Below are positions 9,621 through 18,831 of a stretch of 64,000 nucleotides of DNA, one piece after another. Origin of the DNA: Algoriphagus kandeliae (lineage in GTDB: Bacteria > Bacteroidota > Bacteroidia > Cytophagales > Cyclobacteriaceae); NCBI RefSeq assembly GCF_004571135.1, contig NZ_SPSB01000002.1, positions 310,001-374,000 of the forward strand. Direction: 5' to 3'. The position numbers and the translations under genes are program-made. The number at the start of each line of letters is the position of its first letter. Position 1 is the stretch's first letter. The notes under the pieces were generated by a model. It did no database searches. It was given only the letters and a program-made list of their open reading frames with translations, and was not told where the DNA came from.

Positions 9621-10706
9621 CTAATTGTCAGAAGCCTGAACCTTTTCAAGAGATTTTTTCCAGATATCCCTTAACTGCGCTCGCTTTTCTTGCTGATCCC
9701 GAAGCAAAATCATCTGATTTTTTGCCCGGTGGAGGTTTTGTTCCGGATACTGAACCCGATAGTAAATATTCCCCTGAAGATGGTCTGTAAAAAATCGAAG
9801 TCCCATCATACAAGTCATTACTTCTCCTCCGATCAATAGTGATTCGAATTCTTCGGGGGTAGCAAGGGTTTTTACTCCTTCCAAATAACCCAAGACCAAT
9901 TCCTCAAATATTTCTTCTTGAAGTCTTATTTCATCCCATTGAATACTGGTTTCGGGAAGGCTGCATGCGACCGTCCTTACCAAATCTCCAAAATCATAAA
10001 GCAGTAATCCAGGCATGACCGTATCCAAGTCTATCAAAGCCTTTATCTGATGAAGATCCTCAGAAAAGATCAAGTTGTTGATTTTGGTGTCACTATGGGT
10101 TAATCGGATGGGAAGTTTTTGTTTTTCCTCTTTGTATGATTCAATAAGTGGTTTTTGATTGAGGTAAAATCGTAAAATATCCTCTTCCTCTTTGGTCCAG
10201 GAGAAAACAGCACTAGCCGCCTGTTGGAATTTTTCAAAACGGAGATCCAGTCGATGAAAGTCCGGGATGGTTTCCATAAACTCAGACATATTCAGCTCCT
10301 TGCCTGCTGAAGCAAATTCCCCAAATGCTTTTGCAGCAAGCCAAGCTTCGTTTGGAGCCTGAATCTGTTCCAAAGTTTTACCCGAAACAAAAGGAAAGAT
10401 TCTCCATAATTTCCCTTCAAAATTCGTCAATTGCTCTCCTTGAGAATTTTGTATAGGCAATGGCAATTCAAAAGGAAGACGGTCCGCGACTTGTTTTCGA
10501 AAAAGAATATCCAGGTTATTTTGAATCCGTTCGGGAAAAGGGAAAACCGATTTATTATAGGCCTGTAAGACAAAATGTCCTTTGAGAGTGGAGATTTTCC
10601 AAGTCTCATGGATAAGCCCATTTCCCAATGGTTCTATGCTGATTTCTTCATTGGAAAATAACTCCGGGTAATGGAATAAAAGTTGTTTGAGGTGATCCAA
10701 ATCCAT
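9621..10706 (-). CDS. Aminoglycoside-phosphotransferase (APH)-fold kinase
   Basis: Small-molecule kinase of the APH/choline kinase superfamily, about 361 residues. The catalytic loop LTHSDTKINNLIF and the metal-binding ALIDLDTVMPGLLLYDFGDLVR are clear, near residues 205 and 230. The nucleotide-binding N-lobe begins with PLGNGLIHETWKI. The overall pattern resembles N-acetylhexosamine or homoserine-type kinases more than true antibiotic kinases, but the substrate is uncertain. I take ATG at 10706; a TTG two codons upstream is the alternative. It sits 64 bases upstream of recG on the same strand. Confidence 0.8.
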   Translation of the reverse strand: MDLDHLKQLLFHYPELFSNEEISIEPLGNGLIHETWKISTLKGHFVLQAYNKSVFPFPERIQNNLDILFRKQVADRLPFELPLPIQNSQGEQLTNFEGKLWRIFPFVSGKTLEQIQAPNEAWLAAKAFGEFASAGKELNMSEFMETIPDFHRLDLRFEKFQQAASAVFSWTKEEEDILRFYLNQKPLIESYKEEKQKLPIRLTHSDTKINNLIFSEDLHQIKALIDLDTVMPGLLLYDFGDLVRTVACSLPETSIQWDEIRLQEEIFEELVLGYLEGVKTLATPEEFESLLIGGEVMTCMMGLRFFTDHLQGNIYYRVQYPEQNLHRAKNQMILLRDQQEKRAQLRDIWKKSLEKVQASDN

Positions 10707-10740
10707 TTTCAAAAGTAGGGAGAATTGGTAGTTTTTTGGA

Positions 10741-10773
10741 AATAAAAAAAGGCTGAGAATTTTCTCAGCCTTT
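10741..10773 (-). terminator. Rho-independent terminator
   Basis: A perfect 12-bp inverted repeat (AAAGGCTGAGAA / TTCTCAGCCTTT, 10748-10773) with a two-base loop is followed on the minus strand by seven T in total. It lies 21 bases downstream of the stop of the lipoprotein gene 10794-12284. Confidence 0.88.
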
Positions 10774-10793
10774 CAATCAAAAATTTATGGTGG

Positions 10794-12284
10794 TTAATTC
10801 TGATATACTCGGATAACTCCATCCCCTTCCGAGCTGACAAGAAGGGTAGCCTTTCCATTAGGGCTTTCTTCAGAAGGGATAAAAAGCACACCCTCTGGCG
10901 CGTCTCCAGTTTCTAGGATTTGCACGTAGGTAACTCCTCCAATGCCTCTTAACTCATAAACAGCTACAGCATCAGCTCGCTCCATTCCTACAAACAGGTA
11001 TGTTCGACCATTCACTATTCCTATTTCGACTGCTTCCGGTTCCACTCCTTTATTGTCGCTTCTTCCGTCATCATACAAGGAAGGATTTGTTGCCAAAAGG
11101 TCTTTTTCCAAATTTTTATAATCATTCACTTTTGTTCCGTTGTTTCCATTCCAAATCGTGAAAGATCGGCCACCAATTCCATGAAGCACATCAAAATCCC
11201 CATCTCCATCCAGGTCGCCGGATGCGGTGGTCACAGTATACCGTCCTAGGTTTTCATCCTCTTGCAAGAAATCAGCATTTGGAAAAGCATCTGGGTCTAA
11301 ATCCAGGTCTTTAACCCTGGACTCTTCCTCATAAGTTTCATATTCCCGAGTATCTCCTTCATTCGCGGTAATGTAGAACTCTGCACTTCCCAAAGAATAA
11401 GATACAATAGCGTCTGGTAGATAATAGGCATAAATTGGCCAGTTTTGAAGATTAACTCCACCATCCCGATCACTTGGATCCATTTCATTACCATTTTTGG
11501 TATGGTCCTTTAGTCCCATTGGGAAAATATCAGTGATTATTTTTCTTTTGATATCCACCTTGGCAATTCCATTATTTTCCTGAAGGGTAACCCAAGCTGT
11601 TTCGGATTTGGAATCAATGGCCACATATTCCGGTTCGGTATCTTGTGCCAAAGAAGCATTTGGTCCAAATACACGATACCCCCCAGCCATTAATGCCTCT
11701 TTTTGGCCTTCAAAAGATTCAAATCCCAAAGTCGTTACATCGAAGCCCATTTCCACATCGATGATGGAAATTGAACCTTCTGGATCGATGGAGTAATCAT
11801 CATTTGGCTCGCCTTCATTCGCGGTCATGATATATCTTCCATTTGGACTAAAGGTCACCATATCCGGTAATGCTCCCACAGGAATTATTGCGAGAGGGGT
11901 TTCCAGGTTGCTTGTTTCAAAAACTAGAACGGAACCATTGTCGGTTTTGGTAAATGCTTCTACTGCAATCGCCAAAAGTCCATTTTTCACAGCAACAGAA
12001 TTGACTCCTCCACCATAGGAAGTGATATCAATAAAGCCTGTCGGTAACATATTTTGTGGATCAGAAAAATCGATAATGTCCACGGTAGAAGACAGGCTAT
12101 TGTTTACAACAAAAAGTTGCTGTGTCTCCGGATCGTGAGCAGTGATTTCAGCGGCAGCTTCCCCGCCAATATCGATACTTGAAACTTGTGTAAAGTTGGA
12201 CTGAAAAGGAATTCCTTTCCCTCCGCGCTCCATACAGGACGCTAGGGTAAATATCATCCCAAAAATTAATGCTAGTCTTTTCAT
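10794..12284 (-). CDS. Choice-of-anchor I type beta-propeller lipoprotein
   Basis: Predicted lipoprotein with a beta-propeller fold. The start is placed at ATG 12284, which gives the lipoprotein signal MKRLALIFGMIFTLASC; an upstream in-frame extension has no signal. Repeated blade-like segments include AEITAHDPETQQLFVVNN, FSPNGRYIMTANEGEPNDDY and FYITANEGDTREYETYEEE. The TANEGE/TANEGD pairs are typical of choice-of-anchor I proteins related to mesenchyme-type surface glycoproteins. The acidic DLDGDGDFDVLHG may bind calcium. Function is unknown; an esterase or phytase-like activity has been proposed for relatives but is not shown here. Confidence 0.8.
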   Translation of the reverse strand: MKRLALIFGMIFTLASCMERGGKGIPFQSNFTQVSSIDIGGEAAAEITAHDPETQQLFVVNNSLSSTVDIIDFSDPQNMLPTGFIDITSYGGGVNSVAVKNGLLAIAVEAFTKTDNGSVLVFETSNLETPLAIIPVGALPDMVTFSPNGRYIMTANEGEPNDDYSIDPEGSISIIDVEMGFDVTTLGFESFEGQKEALMAGGYRVFGPNASLAQDTEPEYVAIDSKSETAWVTLQENNGIAKVDIKRKIITDIFPMGLKDHTKNGNEMDPSDRDGGVNLQNWPIYAYYLPDAIVSYSLGSAEFYITANEGDTREYETYEEESRVKDLDLDPDAFPNADFLQEDENLGRYTVTTASGDLDGDGDFDVLHGIGGRSFTIWNGNNGTKVNDYKNLEKDLLATNPSLYDDGRSDNKGVEPEAVEIGIVNGRTYLFVGMERADAVAVYELRGIGGVTYVQILETGDAPEGVLFIPSEESPNGKATLLVSSEGDGVIRVYQN

Positions 12285-12534
12285 GATAAATAAGAGTTTT
12301 TGGTTGGTTATTAAAAGGATGAAATTATCTAGCAAGAGTCTTAATTGATTGATTTTCAGGTTAAATAAAGGGGAAGGAATGGTTAAGTTTTTTAGATAGA
12401 ATTAACAGGCTGTTAATATGAATTGGGAAATTCCCCAAGCCTTTGAATTAGAAGGTTTTTAAAATTTATTAATAAAGTAAAAAGACATTCAAATAAAAAT
12501 TTGTTTATTGGTTGGTCGATAAACCCCTAAGACC

Positions 12535-14310
12535 ATGAATGTTACTACTATTGATTGGGTGATCATCGGAGCTTTCTTCGTTATCTCCTTATTAATTGGA
12601 ATATTAACCTCCAAAAAAGCCGGATCTTCTGCCAAAGAGTTCTTCCTTTCGGGACGAAATATGCCTTGGTGGTTACTTGGTGTCAGTATGGTGGCGACCA
12701 CTTTTTCAGCTGACACTCCCAATTTGGTAACGGATATTGTTCGGAAAAATGGAGTAAGTGGTAACTGGGCTTGGTGGGCTTTTCTACTCACTGGTATGTT
12801 GACTGTATTTGTCTATGCCAAATTGTGGAGAAGGTCCGAGGTCACGACGGATTTGGAGTTTTATGAATTGCGGTATTCAGGAACAGGAGCCGCTTTCCTT
12901 CGTGCCTTTCGAGCCATCTATTTAGGGGTGTTTTTCAATGTGGTTATTATGGCCACGGTTTCTCTGGCTGCAATTAAAATTGGAGGGGTGATGTTAGGAT
13001 TAAGTCCTATCCAAACCCTACTTATAGCCTCAATTGTCACAGTAATCTATAGTTCACTTGGCGGCTTGAAAGGGGTTTTGCTGACTGATTTCTTCCAGTT
13101 CTTTATTGCCATGATCGGAGCCTTTGGGGCGGCTTACTTTATCTTGGATCTTCCTGAAATCGGAAGCTTGCAAGGCTTACTAGCCCATGAAAATGTGGCT
13201 GATAAGCTAGACTTTGTTCCTGATTTTGATGATCCAAATGTCTATGTTCCTTTGTTTATCATTCCCATAGCTATTCAATGGTGGGCTACTTGGTATCCAG
13301 GTGCAGAGCCGGGAGGTGGAGGCTACATCGCTCAGCGAATGCTTTCTGCTAAAGATGAGAATAATGCGGTTGGTGCCACTTTATTCTTCAACATTGCGCA
13401 TTATGCGCTTCGTCCTTGGCCTTGGATTATCATTGCCCTTGCCTCACTTGTTGTCTTTCCTACTATCTCTGATATGCAGACTGCCTTCCCAGAGATTCCT
13501 GCCGATAAATTGGGGGATGACTTGGCATATTCGGCTATGTTGACTTTCCTACCTACAGGCTTATTGGGAATTGTTTTGGCTTCCTTGATTGCCGCTGTAA
13601 TGTCGACTCTTTCGACCCATCTCAACTGGGGGTCTTCCTATATAGTAAATGACTTTTACCTACGATTTATAAAGCCTGAAGCGTCTGATAAGGAATTGGT
13701 GGCAGTAGGTAGAATCTCTACGGTAGCATTGATGGTTTTGTCGGCATTTTTGGCTTTGGCTTTGTCTTCAGCCCTGCATGCATTTAATATCTTGCTTCAG
13801 ATTGGAGCTGGAACAGGTCTTATTTTCATCCTTCGCTGGTTTTGGTGGAGAATCAATGCCTATACAGAGATTTCAGCTATGGCAATTTCCTTCGTCGTAG
13901 CCATCTTTTTTGAAGTGATCAATCCAAATGTCAATTGGATAATGATACCTGAAGACCAAGCCTATCTGAAATTGATCTATTCCGTTTCCTTTACTACGGC
14001 GGGCTGGCTATTGGTGACCTTTTTGACCCGGCCTGAAAAAGATGAAGTTCTCCTAAGCTTCTACAGAAAAGTACACCCAGCTTCTTGGGGTTGGAAAAAA
14101 GTATTGGATAGATATCCGGGTGAAAAACAAGTAACAGGTCAACTTCCAAGAGAAATCGGCTTGATGTTAATTGGATCCATCATGATCTATTCCGCTCTTT
14201 TTGCTACAGGTTTCTGGATTTATGGAGAGGCGCTTGCTGGAAGTATCGCCACGGTTGTAGCCTTGGCAGGGGGAGTGATTATTTACAGATCCTGGAAGTA
14301 TATCAGTTAA
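12535..14310 (+). CDS. Sodium:solute symporter (SSS family)
   Basis: Inner-membrane Na+-coupled transporter of 591 residues with about 13-14 hydrophobic segments. SSS landmarks are visible: SGRNMPWWLLGVSMVATTFS near residue 38, the GGLKGVLLTDFFQFF segment near 180, and the STLSTHLNWGSSYIVNDFY helix near 360. The substrate may be a sugar, acetate or another organic solute and cannot be inferred from the context. Its stop overlaps the stop of gldD, which is convergent, by four bases. Confidence 0.92.
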   Translation: MNVTTIDWVIIGAFFVISLLIGILTSKKAGSSAKEFFLSGRNMPWWLLGVSMVATTFSADTPNLVTDIVRKNGVSGNWAWWAFLLTGMLTVFVYAKLWRRSEVTTDLEFYELRYSGTGAAFLRAFRAIYLGVFFNVVIMATVSLAAIKIGGVMLGLSPIQTLLIASIVTVIYSSLGGLKGVLLTDFFQFFIAMIGAFGAAYFILDLPEIGSLQGLLAHENVADKLDFVPDFDDPNVYVPLFIIPIAIQWWATWYPGAEPGGGGYIAQRMLSAKDENNAVGATLFFNIAHYALRPWPWIIIALASLVVFPTISDMQTAFPEIPADKLGDDLAYSAMLTFLPTGLLGIVLASLIAAVMSTLSTHLNWGSSYIVNDFYLRFIKPEASDKELVAVGRISTVALMVLSAFLALALSSALHAFNILLQIGAGTGLIFILRWFWWRINAYTEISAMAISFVVAIFFEVINPNVNWIMIPEDQAYLKLIYSVSFTTAGWLLVTFLTRPEKDEVLLSFYRKVHPASWGWKKVLDRYPGEKQVTGQLPREIGLMLIGSIMIYSALFATGFWIYGEALAGSIATVVALAGGVIIYRSWKYIS

Positions 14311-14879
14311 TTTTCAAATTTCAGCGAATTCATCAGGTGGGCCATGTCCACCTTGATGTATTCAATGACGGGGGCTAAGGAGTCATTTTTTAATGCAGTA
14401 TTGAAATACAAAGCTCCTCGAAGGAAATGCTCCGTTGAATCGGTTACAAAAAATTGGAACTGCGTAGGTACTTCACCCGAAAGTTCGGCTACCACTCCGG
14501 TATAGCCTTCAGGAGTGAGCAGAACTGATTCTTCGATTCCATAGGCTTTGATTTGATGCTTTGCTGTCAGCTTAAAGGCATCGTTGGATAGGGTACGAAA
14601 GTCTACTTCATTGGAAATGGGTTTATAGGTCAAGTGGACTTTGGCTCCAAAATCCTTGTAATTCAAATTGATCCAAGCTTTTTCCTGTAGGTTAAAAGAA
14701 TCAGGTTCCACCTCGCTATAACGCGAATATTCCAATTGATAGGGATATCCCTCTTCAAGCGCTTGATAGTTATGATTGGGTAGGTCGATTCGGTTGTAGC
14801 CTTTCGGTTTGGGCAAAAAGGTGTTTTCACAACTTGCTAATAATCCAGCGATTAAAAAGAAAAACAAGAATTTTTTCAT
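14307..14879 (-). CDS. gldD: Gliding motility lipoprotein GldD
   Basis: Lipoprotein of the Bacteroidota gliding / type IX secretion associated set. The 190-residue protein begins with a lipoprotein signal ending GLLASC. It carries the family features FLPKPKGYNRIDLPNHNY near residue 22, followed by a beta-rich body and the terminal VEYIKVD-like helix (VIEYIKVDMAHLMNSL). Other gld genes (gldE, gldB, gldC) are not adjacent here, so the usual gldD-gldE neighbourhood is broken. The gene overlaps the convergent symporter at the stops. Confidence 0.9.
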   Translation of the reverse strand: MKKFLFFFLIAGLLASCENTFLPKPKGYNRIDLPNHNYQALEEGYPYQLEYSRYSEVEPDSFNLQEKAWINLNYKDFGAKVHLTYKPISNEVDFRTLSNDAFKLTAKHQIKAYGIEESVLLTPEGYTGVVAELSGEVPTQFQFFVTDSTEHFLRGALYFNTALKNDSLAPVIEYIKVDMAHLMNSLKFEN

Positions 14880-14955
14880 AGCATAAAATTAGCCTTTCGA
14901 TTTGATTTCATTCTGGAATAGTGGAACTTTAATACTCAACCAACCCAATCCAAAA

Positions 14956-15486
14956 ATGAAAAAGCAAGTTAAAACACTTTTTACTAGCCTATTTACCTTG
15001 GCATTTTTGTTTGTCTTGGGAAATCTTCATGCTCAAACGACCATGGATGAATTTCTCAGCAAATGGAGAAACGGAAAGCAATTTACCATTGATGTCCTGA
15101 ACGCTATGCCTGAATCAGGTATGGATTACAAAACGGATCCGGAAGCAATGAGTTTCAAAGAGCAAATTCATCACATTGCATCTTCAGCAGTTGGAATAGC
15201 ACAGGGATACTTGATGGGAAAAGACCCGGGGTTCAGTATTGATTTGGCTACAGCAAGTAAGGCTGAGCTAGCTGATTATGTAGCAAAGGCCTATGATTAT
15301 ACCGAAGAAACAATGAAGGCCGTTCCAGCTGACAAGGCCGGAGAGGTTATTGAGGTTTTTGGAATGAATGCAAGCCGAAGACAGATAATGGCTTTGATCA
15401 TGGATCATAGCACACATCATCGTGGTGCCGCAATCGCCTACTTAAGGGCGAATGGAGTCACTCCTCCAGCATTCGTAGCACTTTAA
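14956..15486 (+). CDS. Secreted DinB-family protein
   Basis: DinB/YfiT-type four-helix-bundle protein with an exported N-terminus. ATG at 14956 gives the signal peptide KKQVKTLFTSLFTLAFLFVLGNLHAQ; an in-frame upstream start lacks sense as a signal. The metal-site histidines appear as EQIHHIAS near residue 57 and MDHSTHHRGAAIAYLR near 155, the usual DinB pattern. Many DinB proteins are cytoplasmic metal-dependent thiol transferases; the signal peptide here suggests a periplasmic one. It ends at the bidirectional terminator shared with the kynurenine operon. Confidence 0.85.
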   Translation: MKKQVKTLFTSLFTLAFLFVLGNLHAQTTMDEFLSKWRNGKQFTIDVLNAMPESGMDYKTDPEAMSFKEQIHHIASSAVGIAQGYLMGKDPGFSIDLATASKAELADYVAKAYDYTEETMKAVPADKAGEVIEVFGMNASRRQIMALIMDHSTHHRGAAIAYLRANGVTPPAFVAL

Positions 15487-15487
15487 A

Positions 15488-15525
15488 AAAAAATGGCCGC
15501 TAATAATCTTAGCGGCCATTTTTTT
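15488..15525. terminator. Bidirectional terminator between dinB-like gene and the kynurenine operon
   Basis: A perfect 9-bp inverted repeat ATGGCCGCT/AGCGGCCAT (15493-15501 and 15511-15519) with a nine-base loop is flanked by A-run on the left and T-run on the right. It can therefore terminate the plus-strand DinB gene and the minus-strand nitroreductase end, which it slightly overlaps. Confidence 0.92.
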
Positions 15526-16132
15526 ATTCTCTGATCCAACCTACTCGGTCTGCAATCGGCTCTCGTTTTCCAGCTGGCCAATTGTCTGTAGCTGGTTTAG
15601 CGACATAGAAGAATCCCATCAGCATATCTTCTCCTTCCAGCCCAAAATCTTCCCTAGCTTCTTCCCAGAAAGTTGGTCCACCTGTACCCCAGTAGCAGGC
15701 TAATCCATGTGCACAAGCTGTCAGGTACATGTTCTGAACAGCCATGGATACTGCAGCAATTTCTTCCATCACCGGAATGCCGGAACCTTCCGTTCGGTTC
15801 ATCAAAATGGCAATCACGTGAGAAGCTTTCAGCGGATTTTCCTTGAATCGCTGATAAGTTGCCTCGATGAAAGGAGTCCCATTTTTCTCAGCGCGCTTTT
15901 TATATAATTCTGCCTGATAATCGGCGAATTTTTTCAAGCCAGCTCCTGTGTAAACGATGAATCTCCAAGGCTGAGTCAATTTGTGAGTAGGTGCCCAATT
16001 CGCATTTTCGAGCATTTCCTCGATGATGGAATCATCCACGGGGTCATTCTCTTTGAATTGAGCAACAAACATGGATCTTCTTCCACGAATGATTTTATTG
16101 ACTTCTTCGATATTGAAATCTGGTTTTTGCAT
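15524..16132 (-). CDS. Nitroreductase-family FMN oxidoreductase
   Basis: FMN-dependent NAD(P)H oxidoreductase of 202 residues. The N-terminal RGRRSMFVAQFK (FMN phosphate site) and NANWAPTHKLTQPWRFIVYTG near residue 50 are standard for the family, as is the GLACYWGTGGPTFW segment. It starts four bases past the stop of kmo, so it is the last gene of the kynurenine operon. A role in reducing a pathway intermediate, or simply redox housekeeping, is inference from position. The terminator lies just beyond its stop. Confidence 0.88.
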   Translation of the reverse strand: MQKPDFNIEEVNKIIRGRRSMFVAQFKENDPVDDSIIEEMLENANWAPTHKLTQPWRFIVYTGAGLKKFADYQAELYKKRAEKNGTPFIEATYQRFKENPLKASHVIAILMNRTEGSGIPVMEEIAAVSMAVQNMYLTACAHGLACYWGTGGPTFWEEAREDFGLEGEDMLMGFFYVAKPATDNWPAGKREPIADRVGWIRE

Positions 16133-16136
16133 TCTA

Positions 16137-17489
16137 TTAAACAGCTTTTGAGGTTTCCATTTTGTTAATAATGTCTTCGTAATCCAATCGATCCCAGTTT
16201 TCAGTAATTAAAGGGTCGGCCATCACCTGATCCATGATAGCTTCTTGGAGCTTTCCTTGCGCGTAAGCCTCCGCATAGCCCATATCTGAAAAAGTGACCA
16301 TGGAATACAGGGGAATCCACTCTTTGGGGTATAATTCATGCAATTTGCTCTCGATCTTCTTTCGAATAACAAATTTAGGATCTGCTACTGAGTCCCGCAT
16401 TTCGATGAAATTTTCCATTGCCAATCGGCAAATCGCATCTGTATCAGGCTTTCTCTTTTTCTGGAATTTTTCAAAAACCAAATCCCAGGAATTGTGGCCG
16501 TATTTATCGATGAGCTGATTGAGGATATAGCAATCTTCAAAACCGCAATTCATTCCCTGTCCATAAAATGGAACCATGGCATGGGAAGCATCACCCAAGA
16601 GCAAACTGTGTCCCTGCACCCAAGGATAGCATTCAATGTTGATCAAAGCCGAGGTGGGATTCTTGAAAAATTCCGTTTTCAAATCCGGCATCAACTCATA
16701 GGCATCATAGAAATAAGCCTGGAAGATGGTTTCCAAATCATCCTCATCATTGATTTTTTCGAAGCAAACCTTTGTGCCTTCAAAAGGCAAAAACAAGGTA
16801 CAGGTGAAGGATTTATCTGGATTCGGTAATGCGATTAGCATGAATTTACCTCTTGGCCAGATATGCAAGGCATTTGGATCCATGGCAAACTCACCTTCAG
16901 GAGTCGCAGGAATGGTCAGTTCCTTATATCCGTGAGAAATATATTCCTGCTTGTAGTTGAAGCGCACTTGCTTTTGCATGGACATACGAAGGGAAGAATA
17001 TGCCCCATCTGCCCCAATGATCACTGGAGCGATTTTTTTGGTTGTTCCTTCAGGACTTGAAAAAGTAATACTTTGATCTCTGAAGTCTACTTCTTCGCAT
17101 TTATGCTCAAAATGAATGGTTGCTCCCAAGCGCTCGGCTTCTTCCATCAGCAATTGGTTGAATTTGCCTCTGGAAATAGAATAAATCGCCTGTCCTTCCA
17201 GGCCATAAGGCATAAAGGAGGTTCCACCGTGCTCATCGTGAATTCTACGACCATACATAGGGATGGCAAGGGGCTTGACTTGATCGATAAGACCAACTTG
17301 TTCTAAGCTTTTCCAACCACGATGGCTCAAGGCCATATTAATGGAGCGTCCACCTTCGTAGTATTGGGATTTTCGCATATCAGGACGCTTGTCGTACACG
17401 TGCACGTCAAGTCCCTGTTTTTTTAGAAAGATGCTAATGAGGGACCCGATCAGGCCGGCTCCAAGCACCGTTATTTCTTCTTTTTTCAT
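16137..17489 (-). CDS. kmo: Kynurenine 3-monooxygenase
   Basis: FAD flavoprotein that hydroxylates L-kynurenine to 3-hydroxykynurenine using NADPH and O2. The Rossmann start VLGAGLIGSLISIFLKKQG is at residue 8. GGRSINMALSHRGW near 47 and LLGDASHAMVPFYGQGMNCGFEDC near 300 are the KMO signatures. The length of 450 residues is normal, with a hydrophobic C-terminal region weaker than in mitochondrial KMO. It is the third gene of a four-gene minus-strand operon, 24 bases behind kynU and four ahead of the nitroreductase. Confidence 0.95.
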   Translation of the reverse strand: MKKEEITVLGAGLIGSLISIFLKKQGLDVHVYDKRPDMRKSQYYEGGRSINMALSHRGWKSLEQVGLIDQVKPLAIPMYGRRIHDEHGGTSFMPYGLEGQAIYSISRGKFNQLLMEEAERLGATIHFEHKCEEVDFRDQSITFSSPEGTTKKIAPVIIGADGAYSSLRMSMQKQVRFNYKQEYISHGYKELTIPATPEGEFAMDPNALHIWPRGKFMLIALPNPDKSFTCTLFLPFEGTKVCFEKINDEDDLETIFQAYFYDAYELMPDLKTEFFKNPTSALINIECYPWVQGHSLLLGDASHAMVPFYGQGMNCGFEDCYILNQLIDKYGHNSWDLVFEKFQKKRKPDTDAICRLAMENFIEMRDSVADPKFVIRKKIESKLHELYPKEWIPLYSMVTFSDMGYAEAYAQGKLQEAIMDQVMADPLITENWDRLDYEDIINKMETSKAV

Positions 17490-17513
17490 GGGGATGAGTT
17501 GATCCTCGCTTCC

Positions 17514-18800
17514 TTAAGCGAATTTTTCCAAGGATTGTTCCAAAATCTTTGCAAATCGGAACACATCCAAGTAGCTGTTGTACAGGGGAGTAGGCGCCAA
17601 TCGGATGACATTGGGATTTCGCCAATCTCCCACTACTCCATGTTGATACCATTCATCGAAGACGGCTTTTCCGCCGCGATGAATCAGCAAAGATAACTGA
17701 CAGCCCCTTTCTGCTGGGTTTTTGGGGGTAATTATTTCCAAAACCCCTGATTCTCCGCTGATTTCCTCAATCAAGAATTCTAAATAACTTGTCAGTTTTT
17801 CGCTTTTTTCCCGAAGATTTTTGATCCCCGCTTCCTGAAATATATCCAAGGAAGCCTGATGGGCTGCCAAGGCTAATACATTGCTGTTGGCTAGCTGCCA
17901 ACCGTCGGCACCGAACATAGGGATGAAACCTTTTTCCATCAAAAATCGCTGCCCTTCATCATGTCCCCACCAGCCTGCGAAACGAGGAAGATCGGGTCGC
18001 TCGGCATATTTTTCATGAACAAAAATCCCAGAAACATTCCCTGGACCGGAATTCAGGTATTTGTAACTGCACCAAGTGGCAAAGTCCACTCCCCAATCAT
18101 GAAGAACTAATGGTGCATTACCCACTGCATGTGCCAAATCGAATCCGGCATAGGCACCCACCGAATGAGCGGCCTCCGTGATGGCTTTCATGTCAAAAAC
18201 CTGACCCGAATAATATTGCAGGCCGGCCATGTTAACCACAGCCAATTGATTGCCTTGGTTCTTGATTTCCGCAATAATGTCTTCTGTACGAAGGATATGC
18301 TCTCCTGGTCTAGGTTTTAATTCCACGATGGCTTCAACTGGATCATAACCGTGAAATTTCACCTGACTTTCCAGCATGTATTGATCTGAAGGAAATGCTC
18401 CAGCCTCGACAATAATCTTAAATCGATCAGGGGTAGGCTGATAAAAAGAAACCATGAGCAAGTGCAAATTCACGCTCAAATTGTTCATAGCCACCACTTC
18501 ATGCTCATGAGCACCTACAATTTCAGCCAATGCCGGCTTTGATTTTTTTCGGATATGATACCAAGCGTCTTCCCCATGAAAATGTCCATCTACGCCTAAT
18601 TCAGCCCAATTAGTAAGCTCTCGATCCAAATAATCCCTGACGCTTTTAGGCTGAAGGCCTAAAGAATTGCCACAAAAATAAATGACCTCCCGATCATTTA
18701 CTTTAGGGAAATGAAAGCGGTTTCTAAAATCCTTCAAAGGATCTTCGGCATCCATTTTTTGGGCAAAGGATTCTGAGAACTCGTAGTTCAGCTTGCTCAT
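17514..18800 (-). CDS. kynU: Kynureninase
   Basis: PLP enzyme that cleaves 3-hydroxykynurenine (or kynurenine) to 3-hydroxyanthranilate and alanine. The length of 428 residues is normal. IYFCGNSLGLQPKSVR near residue 40 is a kynureninase hallmark, the cofactor Asp lies in AGFDLAHAVGN near 220, and the Schiff-base Lys is in CSYKYLNSGPGNVSG near 245. It lies between haaO and kmo with short gaps, consistent with one transcript. Confidence 0.96.
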   Translation of the reverse strand: MSKLNYEFSESFAQKMDAEDPLKDFRNRFHFPKVNDREVIYFCGNSLGLQPKSVRDYLDRELTNWAELGVDGHFHGEDAWYHIRKKSKPALAEIVGAHEHEVVAMNNLSVNLHLLMVSFYQPTPDRFKIIVEAGAFPSDQYMLESQVKFHGYDPVEAIVELKPRPGEHILRTEDIIAEIKNQGNQLAVVNMAGLQYYSGQVFDMKAITEAAHSVGAYAGFDLAHAVGNAPLVLHDWGVDFATWCSYKYLNSGPGNVSGIFVHEKYAERPDLPRFAGWWGHDEGQRFLMEKGFIPMFGADGWQLANSNVLALAAHQASLDIFQEAGIKNLREKSEKLTSYLEFLIEEISGESGVLEIITPKNPAERGCQLSLLIHRGGKAVFDEWYQHGVVGDWRNPNVIRLAPTPLYNSYLDVFRFAKILEQSLEKFA

Positions 18801-18831
18801 GTTGTGATAGGATTAATTGGGAAAGGGTAAA